The notes beneath the pieces were generated by a model. The model ran no database searches. It had not been told where the DNA came from and worked only from the letters and a program-made list of their open reading frames with translations. From assembly GCA_024704765.1 (NCBI GenBank), contig JAKMXF010000122.1:186001-250000 (forward strand): 64,000 nt of DNA. The letters run 5' to 3'. Positions 1-12,004 of this stretch are shown here, piece by piece. Every line of letters starts with the position of its first letter. The stretch's first letter is position 1. Origin of the DNA: Oopsacas minuta. Taxonomy: Eukaryota > Porifera > Hexactinellida > Lyssacinosida > Leucopsacidae. A program made the position numbers and the translations under genes.

Positions 1-270
1 ACAGTTAAATACGATGGCTTTGACATTCTAACTTGCATGGTGATTGCACCATATTAAAAGTATGTCTAGGAGCTAGGCGTATCATAACCACTACCATTAT
101 CAATATATAGTTTGAACTCGCCCAGAATTCGACCCTAGGTTTAATATTCGAAACAATTTCAATTAATGTAACAGTCATGTCGATGTGTTCAAAATATATT
201 AATTCCTTTTCTTTATTACGCTTATCTGTAAACCTTTGCGTAAAATAACATCCACACCATCACCCTTTCT
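1..270. other. non-coding flank
   Basis: AT-rich sequence left of the P element. No open frame, splice-bounded exon or repeat could be recognised here. Confidence 0.5.
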
Positions 271-278
271 GTTTATAC
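271..278. repeat. left 8-bp target-site duplication of P element
   Basis: GTTTATAC, identical to 3564-3571 on the other side of the element. It marks the insertion site and fixes the element ends to the base. Confidence 0.92.
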
Positions 279-583
279 CATAGACTCCTTAAATAGAAGG
301 ACTAGTATCTGGCAATCTCGGATTACGGAACTTGGGTCCCATTGTATCATGACGCAACGACGTCATTGCGTAATAAACATAGCAGGCCATGGAAAGATTT
401 TGCTTTATCGCCGCTCCTGGCGTCACCTAGCGTCACCTGACGCTCTCCGTAGCTCATGCTGCTGTATTATGATTTTTTCAGGTTTGTATTGTAACTTTAC
501 TAGCATTTCTGGTGCTAGGAATCATCCAATTTACAACTGCATTTTAAAGGTGGTGTTGGTATTTACTTTATAATACCTAAGAA

Positions 584-840
584 GTGTACGTATTTAGATG
601 TCGTGGAAATTACAGGTGTGAACCATACACAAAAGTAGTACAATTTCCAAGTGATGAAGATGGGCGAGATCGTTGGATTGATGCTATGCCAAATGAACGC
701 TCCAATCTGCTACAACTTAAATATATGCTTGTTACCATCATTTTGACTGTGAATGGGTCACAGTTAAAGCTGGTAAATGACATAACCAACCTCCATCCAT
801 TTTTCCTGGCGTCCCAAAGTCCTGTTTAAAGTAAGTCTCT
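584..840 (+). pseudogene. THAP zinc-finger N-terminus of P transposase (frameshifted)
   Basis: In the frame from 584 the peptide reads C-x-GNY, then VVQFPSDEDGRDRW and AMPNE, the first half of a THAP C2CH DNA-binding finger. The second half (CYHHF, the C-x2-H pair, then W-x-TVKAGK and PPSIFPGVPKSC) is found from about 727 in another frame, so one indel near 720-727 splits the finger. A TGA also falls in the second frame near 778. No clear ATG is seen upstream, so the true start may be in an unrecognised exon. In P elements and THAP9-like proteins this finger reads the subterminal DNA of the transposon. Confidence 0.75.
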
Positions 841-1004
841 TCAACCCCTAGGAGTACAAGTTCTTCGGCAGAAGTACGTGCCAGAAATGAAGACCTTAGA
901 ACTAACGCTCTGATCAAATTGGTGACTTTGATTCTTTTTGTACAGTCATCCAACAGCCTCTCTCCAAAAATCATCTTATTATTCATGATGGTGATGATGT
1001 TTAT

Positions 1005-2465
1005 ATGTCCAAAACTGACGCACAAGGACGTTCAGTCGTCCAGTTTCTACATTTACAACATGTGAAATCACCATTTGGATTTTTATTCCTTAAATGTGTT
1101 GAGAAAAATGGAAAGGAAATACCTAAATCGTATTTTTCCAAAGCTGGTTTCCTACAGAAGAATAGCCTCATCAGGAAATGGTCACAATTCAATAGCATTT
1201 TAACGAGTATTCCAGAGTACGAATTCAAAGACACAGACTACGTGAAAAGTGCCCTTAAGGAATTGAGTCGTATGTGTTGCTCTGAACTTCCCCATTATCA
1301 ATTTTTGTATGCTCAGCTCGGGTTGTTACTTACTGCACCAAAAGCCCGTCGTTTTGATAGAAATCTTTATGTTCTTGCTGCTGAACTTCATAACATTTCA
1401 CCAGCTGCGTATAGAATGCTACGAAAATCTGGTGCTATTGCATTACCTCGAGTAGAACTGTTGAAGAAACTTCTTTCCAATAGTCTACATGATGAAAACT
1501 TGAGGCAACTTCTTCAAGAGCTTCAACCCCAGCAGCGTCTTGTAGACATTTTATTTGATGAGGCGAAGCTAACAGAAACTCTTAGGTACTCTGGTGGTCA
1601 TGTTGTTGGTTATGCTCAAAATAGATCTGGTGACGCTGAAGTTCTCGCAACACATGCTTTAGTGATCGAGGTTGTATGCCATTTTGGTGGCCCTAAATAC
1701 ATTCTACGTATTCATCCTGTCGCGAAACTCAATTCATATCAACTCAAGGGTATATTACTCGAAGCTCTCGCAGCAGTTAGCAATGCTGGTGGCACTACAA
1801 TTTCTTGTATATGTGACAATTGCAATACAAATGTCTCAGTCTATGCTAAATTGGGTGGAGCTGGTAGAGTGTTTATAGACATCTTAAACTCTCACGCTTT
1901 TCTCGTTTATGACTATGTCCATTTATTCAAAAACATTAAGAATAACTGGATAACTGTGCCTCATAAGGAACTCGCATTCACAAAAGATGGTAAATCACAC
2001 ATAGCACGTTGGAAAGACATTGAAGCACTTTACATTGATGACAGGAAGAACTACATCCGTTTGACCAAGATTACGTACACAGCTGTGTATCCCAAGCCTT
2101 TGCAAAGACAAAGTGTGCCTTTTGTTTGTCAGATATTCAATGACAAAACTGTTGCTGCTCTTTCAACTTTAAAATATATGCTCAGTATTAGCGAAGGGAC
2201 CATTGTTTTTGTTAAACTCATCACTGACTGGTTCCATATGATGAATGTCAAAGGCAGTTTTTCTGGTATAAATACGCGTGATGAGTGTCGTCAACCGTGG
2301 ACCAAGAATTGCACAAGTTTCAAAAAACTCGATGAAACTTGTGATGTCATATCGTCTTGTGCATGGCCAAATGGACAAGGTCGGACACAGAAACTCACAA
2401 AGCAGACTGCATATGCATTTGTACTGTCTACAAGAGCAAATGTCCAAGCAGCAGGGTTGTTGTGA
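1005..2465 (+). pseudogene. P-element transposase, catalytic core
   Basis: A 486-codon frame in a P/THAP9-type RNase-H-like transposase. Visible landmarks are LFDEAKL (residue D185, first catalytic Asp), CDNCNTN (D271, second Asp), and the P-family signature YDYVHLFKNIKNNW around residues 302-315. Near the C-terminus GRTQKLTKQTAYA is typical of the region before the third acidic residue. The frame stops at 2463-2465, but homologous sequence continues in the +2 frame, so a frameshift near 2440-2460 truncates the protein. The upstream THAP finger is also out of frame. P transposases cut out the element using GTP and a DDE centre. This copy should be inactive. Confidence 0.85.
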
Positions 2466-3037
2466 CACACCACAACTTCAGTTATGTATTGCCTGGAGTG
2501 TTCGCGGATGAAGCTCTAGAGAAGTTTTTTGGCCAAGCCAGACAACGCAGTACAGGAAATTTCTATATAGACGTCGTTGACATCAAGGCAGCTGCAGAAA
2601 CCAAGAATCTTCGCGCACTTTTGAATTACGATTCGACCCCACAGCCTCATAATGACGTACCTTGCACTTGTAACATTCACATAGAAAAAGATCAATTTGA
2701 TATCACTATTTTAGAGACTGAAGATCTTGTTCAAAGTAATGACACAATCAAACATAAAGTAATATTTATCGCTGGATATTTGGAACGAAAATTCCGAACT
2801 AATATTTCAACTGCCGAAGGTGAAGATGGTGATGATAATCTAACTGATTCGGAGTTTCTCACTAATTTAAACAGGGGTGGACTAACTGTACCCCTAATCT
2901 CAACTGTTCATTTCGTTCATTCAGCTTACAAACTGTTTGTTAATTGCAATTTACACTGCTGTCGAGCTCACCTCAGCCAAGCCTTATCTCGTATTGACAG
3001 TGCAATGTCTATTATTCAAGGAGCATGTGTTACTTAA
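2466..3037 (+). pseudogene. P-element transposase C-terminal part, shifted frame
   Basis: Continues the transposase in a different frame. The segment FADEALEKFFGQARQR followed by GNFYIDVVD matches the P-family region that carries the third catalytic acidic residue (the Glu in ALEKFF). The tail contains an acidic stretch (GEDGDDN) and ends with TAA at 3035-3037. Separation from the upstream core by a frameshift means no single polypeptide carries all three catalytic residues. Confidence 0.8.
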
Positions 3038-3571
3038 TCAAACATACTTTTGAAGTCATTTGTGCTTGATAATAATGATAAAGAAAGACAACTTGACCGT
3101 TTGAGAAGGAAGGAAAAACTCTCATCTCAAAATTGAATTGCAGTAATATCCCTGTTCACAGTCATATCCGTGTATACATGCAATTTTTGCCTTTTATTTG
3201 CTTTGTATACTGACCTTATTAATTCATTCGTGCTAATTTTAGCATTTAAACTGTCATTTTGACTTATATAATCACAATGTATACTATTTTGACTGTGTTT
3301 GTCTCGTTATCATGCATTAGATTAGAAGAACACACAAAATTTTAGATAAATTCCTTCTATTTTGAGTGTTTTAACCTTCAAATGACCTTCAGGTGACCTT
3401 TTAGATGGTCAAAAGTATAAAAAATTAATTCCTTGTCCCTCAAAACCCCATGTTAGACACCAAGATGAAGGTTTTAGCATGTGTACAACCCAAGATATGA
3501 TGGGACCCAAGTTCCAGGCCCCGAGCATAGGAGATACTAGTCCTTCTATTTAAGGAGTCTATGGTTTATAC

Positions 3572-4528
3572 TAAGAACCTGGAGAATATCCAAATCAGAT
3601 ACCGCATTATTTAACTGACCAGGTTTCAACCTAGTCTCGCTGATGCAAAAGAATCTCATATTGATGTAACCATAAAGTCAATATTTGATATGAGGTCTTC
3701 AGTCTTTAACGAGTTTGAATTCCATAAGGACACACTAGGTTACTTGAATACTTCTTATGAAAGAGGGATTGTTAATCAAATTTGATAAATTCTGATTTTT
3801 ATCTTTTTGAAAAACATTTTTCCATTCAGTATTGCGAGATTTTACTCGATATCCTGACTTAGCACTACACCCAGAATTTTTCCCTCGAGATCTCCAAACT
3901 TACTTCATAATTTAGTCATTAATCTTGATAACGGAGAAAAATTCAACCTATCACCAGTAATTTTGTGAAGAACAGAACCAATAGAGAAAGCAAAAAATTC
4001 ATGATGTTACTCAGTTACCAATGAACCAGAATTATTATAATCCAGAATGTATAATCACACCAGCTCTGAGACAGGGCAGCCATGAAGATCGCTTAACGAA
4101 TAGTAAAATACAAAGCATAGCCAATGATAACAGAAAACTGGTCAAATGTTAAGGGGTATTGATCGTGGTCTACACCACTGAAGTTCAGTTTGTAGAATTT
4201 ATATACAATACAAATGGTTAAGGTAAATCCATGAATTTCACAGATCTGATATCTTTGGACATTAGAGAATCCCAACCCATCCGAAATTCATGGATCTTAG
4301 ATATTGTGAATCAAATCAATCCAAAATCTATGGAACTATGGATTTTATTGATCTCAAACCAATTATTCATAATCCATCCGGCTCTTCTGCTCACACCAAT
4401 CTGACGCAATCATGAAGAATCTATGTATTGCCTTCTTTCCTCCAAATGAATACTCTGAGATACATTTAATTATACCAGATTGCCAGTACCATTGCCTTAG
4501 CGCATTATATTTCTACGAATACATATAC
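3572..4528. other. intergenic/intronic, no gene seen
   Basis: AT-rich stretch between the P element and the Tc1 element. Short frames here show no family motif, no splice-bounded coding and no codon bias. Confidence 0.5.
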
Positions 4529-4530
4529 TA

Positions 4531-5913
4531 CAGTCTGTCAACTTGAAATTGGGAAGATCTTTGTTTTTCCCTACTACAAGTACATTTAGTGTATTTCTAT
4601 TCTAATTATGTTATTAGAATCCTTAAACAATCAATAATATAGTAGGCCTAATAATTTATCTTATTTCCGTTACTTTTTCGTACTAATTTGACTCTTTTTG
4701 GCATCGATGACCAAAATGGACGTATAAATTCATGTTCTAAAGAATTCCATACTTCATTTAGCTCCCTTTCCAGCTTATTTAAATTTCGTGGTGACTTCAA
4801 ATCGATTTCTCTCTTGATCCACGACCAGAGGTTCTCGATCTGATTCAAATCCGTCTACAAGCAAGCCAATCCATCCTATGTATCCCTTTCTCCTCCATGT
4901 ATCCTTTAGCAAGTTTGCATGTGTGTTTGGGATCGTTGTCTTCCTGGAAAACCCATCCATCAGGGTGCAAGACACTTGCTTGTTCTACTAAACATTCGTG
5001 CAGAATGTCGCAGTAAAGGCGCCCGGTGAGATTTTCTCTGAAAACCTTGATATGAAACGTTCCACGTGCTGAAAACGCTCCCCAAACATGCAATTTAGGA
5101 AAGTGTTTCGTACTGGGTTTTACTGGTTTCGAATCACCTTTACACCAGACACATACTCTGCCACCAGCTAGCCAAATGGACATCTCATCGCTAAATATCA
5201 CTTTCTCCCAATCTCTACATCTGTTAGACTTAGCCCAATCGACACGATAAGCCTTATGGGTTTGTGTAAGCATCGGAATCTTTCTAGCAACCTTGCAGGT
5301 GAAGCCACGCCGCTTCATCTCAATCCTTACAGCCTCGTGTGAGAACGATAGACCCCACCTTTTGTAAAATTTGGAAGTCAACTTCCTCACAGATAACCTA
5401 GGATTGTTGATTGCCAAATTAACAAGTGATCTAGCGTTATTTGCTTTGATCTGACGCTGTTTCCCGGAACCAATCTTTCTATCAACGGATTCAGCATTCC
5501 TCAATTTGTAAACAGTGCGATAAACTGTACTTTTTGAAACTCCAGTTCTTCGAGATAATTCCATACAATTCGTGATTTCTGTGTCGAAAAGTATCTTGAC
5601 ATTGTTACGCTGTTCTTGCTCGTTCATTTTAACGTTTTGAATTGATGGAAGTAAAGAATTATTAGCGAAGAAATAGAAGTGTTGCGAGAAATTCAAGTGA
5701 TAAATATTCATATAGAATATTTGATTAGTAACCAAGTATAAATTGAAATATTTTGTAACCGCAGTCAGCTAGAGAAGTTCAGTTGGTTAAGAAATGACTA
5801 GAAATAGTTGAAAAACACAAATTATCAATATTATTACGATAACCAATTTGAAAATGCAATTAGGAACATTCTAGCATCGAAAAAGATTTTCCCAATTTCA
5901 AGTTGACAGACTG
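4531..5913 (-). mobile_element. Tc1-family transposon (DD34E)
   Basis: A 1383-bp element with ~32-bp TIRs beginning CAGTCTGTCAACTTGAAATT (left 4531, right end 5913, one or two mismatches within the repeats) and TA dinucleotides on both sides (4529-4530, 5914-5915), the Tc1/mariner target. It carries one transposase gene on the minus strand, broken by a single indel. Size, TIR length and TA duplication are all standard for Tc1. Confidence 0.93.
4648..5627 (-). pseudogene. Tc1 transposase, one frameshift
   Basis: Start chosen at the ATG ending at 5627 (MNEQEQRNN), just before the helix-turn-helix, although the frame stays open to 5735. Order: N-terminal HTH with GVSKSTVYRTVYKLR, second HTH region around SHEAVRIEMKRRGF, then VIFSDEMSIW (first Asp), FQEDNDPKH (second Asp) and DLNQIENLWSWIK (Glu). 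The spacing from the second Asp to the Glu is 34 residues once the frame change near 4856 is allowed for, giving DD34E. The usual WPACSPDLN reads as W-L-A-C then shifts frame, so the catalytic Glu is out of frame and the protein inactive. The break is a single base, suggesting a fairly young copy. Confidence 0.9.
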
Positions 5914-5915
5914 TA

Positions 5916-6334
5916 TATCAAATTATTTGAACATTGTTGAATCCGGATATCACATTTATATGCTGATCTGGAATAATTAGAGATGTAAGGGTAGAGCCAA
6001 ATCCCGCTATCGGTAATAATCACTATATAAATGATTGAAAATAAAATCACTCAAACAAATCCGGGAAGCGTGACAAAGATATATTAGTCTTTACCTACCC
6101 TAATCAATATCCAAAGTCAAAAAGATGTTACTCGGAAAAGGATTTTTAGCCAGTCTGAGTCAGTTTTTACGAAGGTCCAACATAAATGTATATTTAAGAA
6201 GATTTCTTGCATTTAGACCAAAAGAATGGAACATCTAAAGAAAATATGATTTTATAGTATGTCAATGATCGGCATATGCGTTTCTCATTATGGTGTGGTT
6301 TTCTCACTTCCGGTACTTTTTTTAGCCGAAATAA
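5916..6334. other. no gene seen
   Basis: AT-rich sequence right of the Tc1 element, with no recognisable coding or repeat structure. Confidence 0.45.
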
Positions 6335-6335
6335 A

Positions 6336-6605
6336 TATCAGTGTGATATAAATGTGGCTTGTAGTTCCAAAAGCTATTGAATGTGATATAAACATTGGCG
6401 AACCGGGATTTTCAAATGAAAATAATTGCTTGGTTGACTCCTACCGACACTACTGGGTATAAATTTGGGTGTTAATTCAATCTGTAGAAAATGGCTTAGG
6501 AATAAAATTTGATTAGAAATATATATTCTAAATAAGTGTGCATTTTCAGAATTTTGAATTATTATAAATATTTGGTGAATCCTGTTGGTCAAAGAAATTG
6601 TAAAT
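6336..6605. repeat. dispersed repeat copy 1 (CACTACTGGGTATAAAT family)
   Basis: Shares an ordered series of motifs with 12365-12645: GTGYGATATAAATG, then CACTACTGGGTATAAAT, TGTTAATTC, ATTTG and finally TTGGYCAAAG. The two copies are in the same orientation, diverged, and non-coding. Family unknown. Confidence 0.6.
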
Positions 6606-8764
6606 AACTTCAATGGAACACTTGGGAACCAAATGAAAATTACTACATACTAAAAATGACTCAAATCAATCATATAAAATGGGTAAATTAAGGTACCTAA
6701 ATCTCCCCGAATGGTATATTATAGTTCCAAATTCACATTCCGTAACAGCTTCAGTCGCAGCTTTGAGGCACTCTTTATTTTCGAATATATTCAATTATAT
6801 CCTTATTGAATTCTCAACTTCTTTTCGTCAATAAATTGTTGTTTTTGTGGCTATATGAAGAAATCTCACTGCCAAGGCTGGGGTTAAGCGATCGAATTGG
6901 GGGGGCGGTTAAAACCTTAACGATAATACCGGTTAACTGGTTAACTTGCTGTAAATATTCTTCAAAACTATCACTGTTGTTTTGTTACTTCTAATGAACT
7001 TATCAATACATAGCTATTGTATATATGTGATTGTGACAAAAACATATCTTTCTAAAATATTGAAATTTGAGAAAATTTGAAATGTGGAATACTACACATT
7101 TCAAAAGGTGTCGAGCAACCTTTCTCAATTTTCTCCATTGTTAATTATCGAGCCGGAAACTACAGGTGAACGCAAGTTTTATGGGTAACTTTATACACAT
7201 GATACATAATAGCAATTTGTTAAACTTCAAACATATCGGAAACACACTTAATTATGGGAACCATTTCACTATGCAAACATACATCAATGAGGAGTTAGTT
7301 TCTTATGATGGCATGAGAAACCCAAAATTCAAATTGGAGAGCAGTCAAAATTCCCAGCATTTCCAGAATCAATTTCATTGTATTTATTCTACAATAAGTT
7401 CGATAGTATGTGGAGTAAGTAGTAGGTAGCATGTATTTATGAAATAGTTTACCAACAAATATGAGTTGTTTTCTTACGGTTAATTAGTTAAAATGAGGGC
7501 AAAAGTTCACTAGCTTAAAGTAAAGTCAATTCTTTGGTGAGTCTTGTGTAATGTTTCTAGTAAGAACAATATTTAGAAAATGCATACACCAATAATGCCA
7601 GCATCTCCCGCGGTAGATGTTAACATGTTCCAAATGTCAGCATCTCCCTTATCACATACAACTCTACCAGTAGAATTCAAAAGAAAAAAGTTACATAAAT
7701 TTGTATCCTCCATCGAAGAGTACAATTTCGATAAAGTCAAAATTATATGGCATCAGAATACGATTGCACTATGCAAATTACTTGTATTAGGACTACTAAA
7801 AGTTTTTCACTGTTTACTGCATAAATACTTCGATCTAACGACAACACTATAATTCAATTTAATTCAGCTACTCCGAACACAACTCTTGCATACGCCTATT
7901 AACTGCTACAATTATTCTTTAATACAATCAATGATGTTTTGTGCCTAAACCTGAATACATAGCTATTATTTATGCAAATGACAGTTTTCAATTAACCGAA
8001 TATACCTTATCCTAGTAGTTAACTGGCTATAGCGGCGGTTAACGAGCTAACCGAATCCAACCATGTTTACATCAAATAAATCGATTAGAATCCATCGATA
8101 AATATTCAATCGAAAAATATAGGTGACAATCCAATCTACGATCCAAGTTTAGGATACCTATATATTAATGTATTTAGTTAGTTGCCAGAAAAAGTGGGTT
8201 GGTACGAAATAGTGGCAGTTAATGTCTAATCGTTAGTAAGGGGAGAAGCACACTGGACGAATAACCAACAAGAATAATTCAACATTTTTCACAGTGTTTC
8301 TCCCAATTGTTAGCTGTAAAATATTGGCCCACTATATCAGTGGTCCTCCATCGGAGTACCTTAAAACCTTGTCCAGTATGTGAAATGGCGGCTCCAGGGG
8401 AGCATATCCCCTTTTTTTATAATAGAGCACTAATTTTCATTATGAACACAATCGTTGTTCATTTGTATTTGCATCCCTACTTTACACTATTATATATTAG
8501 TACTACTGGGGTGTATACATTATTGAACTCAAAAACCTACCTCTTTAGTGGAGAAAATGGAAAATAATTCGCATCCCATTTTCATTGCCATAATAGGTAT
8601 TCGGTTTCTGATAAATAGTTGTGCCCTACTAAGGATGATTTATGCCCCGTGGTTCACCCCCAGTTGTGGCATCGCCTTTGAGTGTGCCACCAGTATTACG
8701 CTGGCATAAATAAATTCGTTCAATATGGTTTCAAGGGGAGTAGTGAACTACTTTGTGTATAAAG
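6606..8764. other. no gene seen; possible decayed hAT-like ends
   Basis: Mostly structureless AT-rich DNA. GGTTAA-rich patches near 6885-6960 and 8005-8062 are roughly inverted to one another, as ends of an old non-autonomous element could be, but no target duplication was found. A 90-codon frame at 7580-7852 has no recognisable motif. Confidence 0.35.
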
Positions 8765-8905
8765 TGGTAAGAGTAAAGAGGAACTGCGAATGGGAATTAA
8801 TTTTGATTCCAAGGAATGTGAATGGAAATTAAGCCCTTGATTTCTGGATTAAAGGGCTGAGAATGGGAATTGAAGGAATTAATTCTGAATTGAATCCATC
8901 CTTGG
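8765..8905 (-). repeat. LINE tail / GGGAATTAATTC repeat, copy 1
   Basis: Copy of a repeat also present, with 2-3 tandem units, at 58618-58860. Both share AATGGGAATT, AAGGGCTGAGAATG and a block that reads on the minus strand as KDGFNS-[ED]-L-x-P-x-IPI. Here it lies directly downstream, on the minus strand, of the LINE-like fragment at 9002-9313. Confidence 0.6.
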
Positions 8906-9001
8906 ACTCTTGTCCCCTGTAAAAGTAGTCGGATTTCGAAAAGGGTAAAAATACTGCAGTATAGTAATGTATACCCGGCACAGTAAGAAAATTAGGGAAA
9001 T

Positions 9002-9313
9002 TTATACACAAGTGAGGGTTACCAGGTTCCCTCTTTTCAGAGGATAGCTCTTTATTTTTTCACTCTCTCTTAGAAAATGAACATTTTTTGTCTTTATTGT
9101 CCTTTTTTCTTCAATATCATTGCATAAGTTATTCCATATCTTGATAATACAGTCAAATTGCTTCTTGTTGCTTTCAAAATGCACTGATATAGAGGAAAGC
9201 TCAATAGACAATACATTCCGATTCAATTTCAAACCATTATATGCTTCGAAGATGAAATTCTTACTTTTCACATTCATCAAATAGTTTATGTAGCCTAGAG
9301 CCACAAAAATCAA
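9002..9313 (-). pseudogene. LINE reverse-transcriptase C-terminal fragment (tentative)
   Basis: The minus-strand frame contains IIKIWNNLCNDIEEKRTIKT, which resembles the conserved 'WN.LP..I+..+T...FK' block near the C-terminus of CR1/jockey-like LINE reverse transcriptases. No YxDD or other catalytic block is present. The repeat immediately downstream at 8765-8905 also occurs downstream of the better-preserved LINE at 58.9-61.1 kb, which supports the reading. A 5'-truncated, decayed LINE copy is the likeliest explanation. Confidence 0.4.
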
Positions 9314-11200
9314 TTATTTCTTTTACACTACCTGGCAAAATATTGGATTACTGAACTGCGAGAATACGTTGAAAGATTCTGTGGGTATAGCTGAAAGTAG
9401 AACAATAGCATGTTACCATTTGTTGTTTATGACATATTTAGGTTCAAATGGTTAGAAATCATCTTTAGCTACGACTTAGGTTGCATGCATTTGGTGCTTG
9501 GTGTCAATTCTGGCAGAGTGTTCCAATACTTACGTCCAGACAGTGCATTCCCAAACAAAATTTCATCACTTTGAGCAATGAAAATTGATATAGTTAAAGT
9601 TAATACACTTGATTGATGTAAGCAAGATGGCAAGAATCAGGGATGCAAAATTTTCCGAAAGATAATCCATTAAAATCCCATTTGCGCCGCCCTGGTGATA
9701 AATGTGGCAAACAACAAGGCAAGCAAATATCCTCCTACCAAAAACAATACGTCCTATGTAAATAGTATTGAAAAGAAATCACTAGGTACTGAGAGCATGC
9801 TTACTACTGAGGAAATACGTTGATTAAAGTCGTCTGTGTCTGTACATGCTCAGAGAGTCGATTATGTTGCTTCAATTTTGGGATTATTTGTGTAATTAGT
9901 AATAATATTGTTTGGAATTACAGTATTGATCCACCGAGTTGGGGGGGGGGGGCAGGCAGTCAATATTGTTATTTCTTACAATTTACATGTGTCCTGTATT
10001 TATGATGAACATCTAGTAACACTGCCTCATTTGCGTATAGTGCGTATGCCTACGGGTGCCCCTTAACTGGGTATATATACATTAATGAGGTGTGGCAAAA
10101 GCCCCATCTGTCTCACCTTCGCTCCACCTCATGGTAACTGATTTCAATCTTTTAATGTTTATTAGTATATAAGACAATAGCAAATTTAAGGAATTGCTTG
10201 TTAAATATTTAGTAAGATCCTCAAATCGACTAAGCGACTGTATATAATTCTTTTGGCTAATATTTCTCCAATTCAAAGCTACAAAATTGAGGTTTATACT
10301 TGACTTTGGGTAAATTTTCACAAATTTCGTTTGTACATGCCTTAACTCGCCCAGGTGCCCTACAAATTTACTTTAATTGAGCTCATCATATTAGAACTTT
10401 AGATTTTGCCCCGATCTATCGTTGCAAAGCACTTTGAGACCTTACTCGTGCAAATCGTCCATATTGGGCATCTTCATTTATTCAAGCTGTAAAACAGCAG
10501 TGAGGGCTCAGAGTCACAGCAACCTGTGAAGTACAGTTTGGACGCACCATATTTCTAACGGGACACAATTTCTTTTGAAAATATATTGCTCTTGAAATCA
10601 CCTTCCTTTTCGTTCTCGAAAGTTTAACTCAGTGATATTTGGATTAAAATCCTATTATGCCGAAGGACTGGGAACCCTGATTTTACAACGTAAAATTATG
10701 TTTTCCGACTTGGTCTGGCTAGATTTGTTGTATACGTTTTTGTAATCATGATGTATGTACTCTATTTGGATAATAGTTTAAACTTTATTCTTTTGTTAAT
10801 AGAAAGTATATGGATAATTGATCAAACCGTTAATATCGGTGATATCGGCAGCCGTTATTTAAGAAAGCTCCATAATTATCACGAAACTGCAAATTGTCTT
10901 TGATTCCAAGTACATTACATAGACCTTGCCCATTTTTGTAGTTCCGTATAGGTGTGTAGGGATTTCTTACAGTTATACAGGGAATTTTAGTTTGGAAAAC
11001 TTTACTGATTGTTATCAATAATTGCTTCAGGCGCTGAGTACATGAATGAATGCACTTCCGCGCAGAGGTGTTACCTTTAGCTATAGCATATTGCATAGGC
11101 CCAAGAACGTTTACATAAGAACGATTACAGGTGCGGCATTCCACAACCCCGCTACTTTTCCCTCCGATGAAGCAACACCGTGCTATCGTTGCTACGTCTC
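9314..11200. other. no gene seen
   Basis: AT-rich DNA with a poly-G run near 9941-9954. Several frames of 60-104 codons occur, but none has a motif, a splice-bounded structure or plausible composition. Confidence 0.45.
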
Positions 11201-11204
11201 TGTT

Positions 11205-11520
11205 ATCACCATGGATGTTATGTATTTCCTATAGATGACTTGAATAATTTATTGAGATTGCTAGCACGGAAACTCTGTAAGTTTGCACTATAATTGTATT
11301 ACCAACTCATGTAAACATGGTACCAAACCATACCTATGTTTTTGAATTTATTATCTCATCATATGGTTCCTCAATAACTATTTCAATCCATGTTTACAAG
11401 GGTAGATCATTTATGGAGTATGAATTATAGTCAGATGTATTTGCTTTCGTAAAAGTTGAATTGTTAATGGGATTATAACACACTCCTCTGTGGCTATTCA
11501 AGTGGATTTAACAGAATATA
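11205..11520. repeat. diverged direct duplication, unit A
   Basis: Pairs with 12005-12340 in the same orientation, about 800 bp away. Shared ordered motifs include ATAACCATGG/ATCACCATGG, TATAGATGAC, GTAAGTTTGCACT/GTAAGTTGTGCACT, ACATGGTA-C-A-CCATAC, ATTATAGT-AGAT and ATGGGATT-T-ACAC. Non-coding in both copies. Confidence 0.65.
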
Positions 11521-12004
11521 GCCTTATCTGAAAATATTAATTGTAGAACTCAATATTTGGCACTAAAGGATCCGTAATAGGCGACATTAGATGAAAATAC
11601 TGTATTAATACCTAACTCTTACGCTTTAATAATATGTTATTGAATATATTACTGTATAAGGTCGGTGGAGATATGACGTAATACCTTTTTAACCGTTTGA
11701 GTCACGTATTACCATTGTATTATTCATCATTAGGAAGTCGCTTAATGCAGTTTCATTAGATCAAATATTAAGTTCTACAATGAATATGTTTCAGGTATGG
11801 CTGTACTCGGTTTAGAAACCTACCGAAAGTTACAAGCCAAACCACAGTGAGAAACTTCTTGGGTGAACATTGATCTACGTACTATAAAATCATTTTTTCT
11901 TTGGTTGCTCCAGTCTTTTTAAGCCTCGATCAGAAGAAATCTTTCGAAAAGTATATTTTTGCCAGACTTTCGTCAAACTGACTCACAACTGGCTAAATAT
12001 CATT

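Larger units (their letters stand above)
279..3563 (+). mobile_element. P-superfamily DNA transposon, complete ends
   Basis: A 3285-bp element bounded by perfect 32-bp terminal inverted repeats (279-310 and 3532-3563, starting CATAGACTCCTTAAATAG) and flanked by an exact 8-bp target duplication GTTTATAC at 271-278 and 3564-3571. A second 16-bp subterminal inverted repeat, GGAACTTGGGTCCCAT, lies at 327-342 and 3500-3515. An 8-bp duplication, ~31-bp TIRs and an internal inverted repeat are the hallmark arrangement of P elements. The interior encodes a THAP finger and a P-type transposase, both broken by frameshifts, so the element is structurally complete but non-autonomous today. Perfect TIRs alongside disabled coding suggest trans-mobilisation or recent coding decay. 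Confidence 0.93.

Noticed and set aside
6885-8062. Non-autonomous hAT suggested by GGTTAAC-rich inverted patches
   Set aside because: Inverted similarity is short and interrupted and no 8-bp duplication was found, so it is noted only in the gap description.
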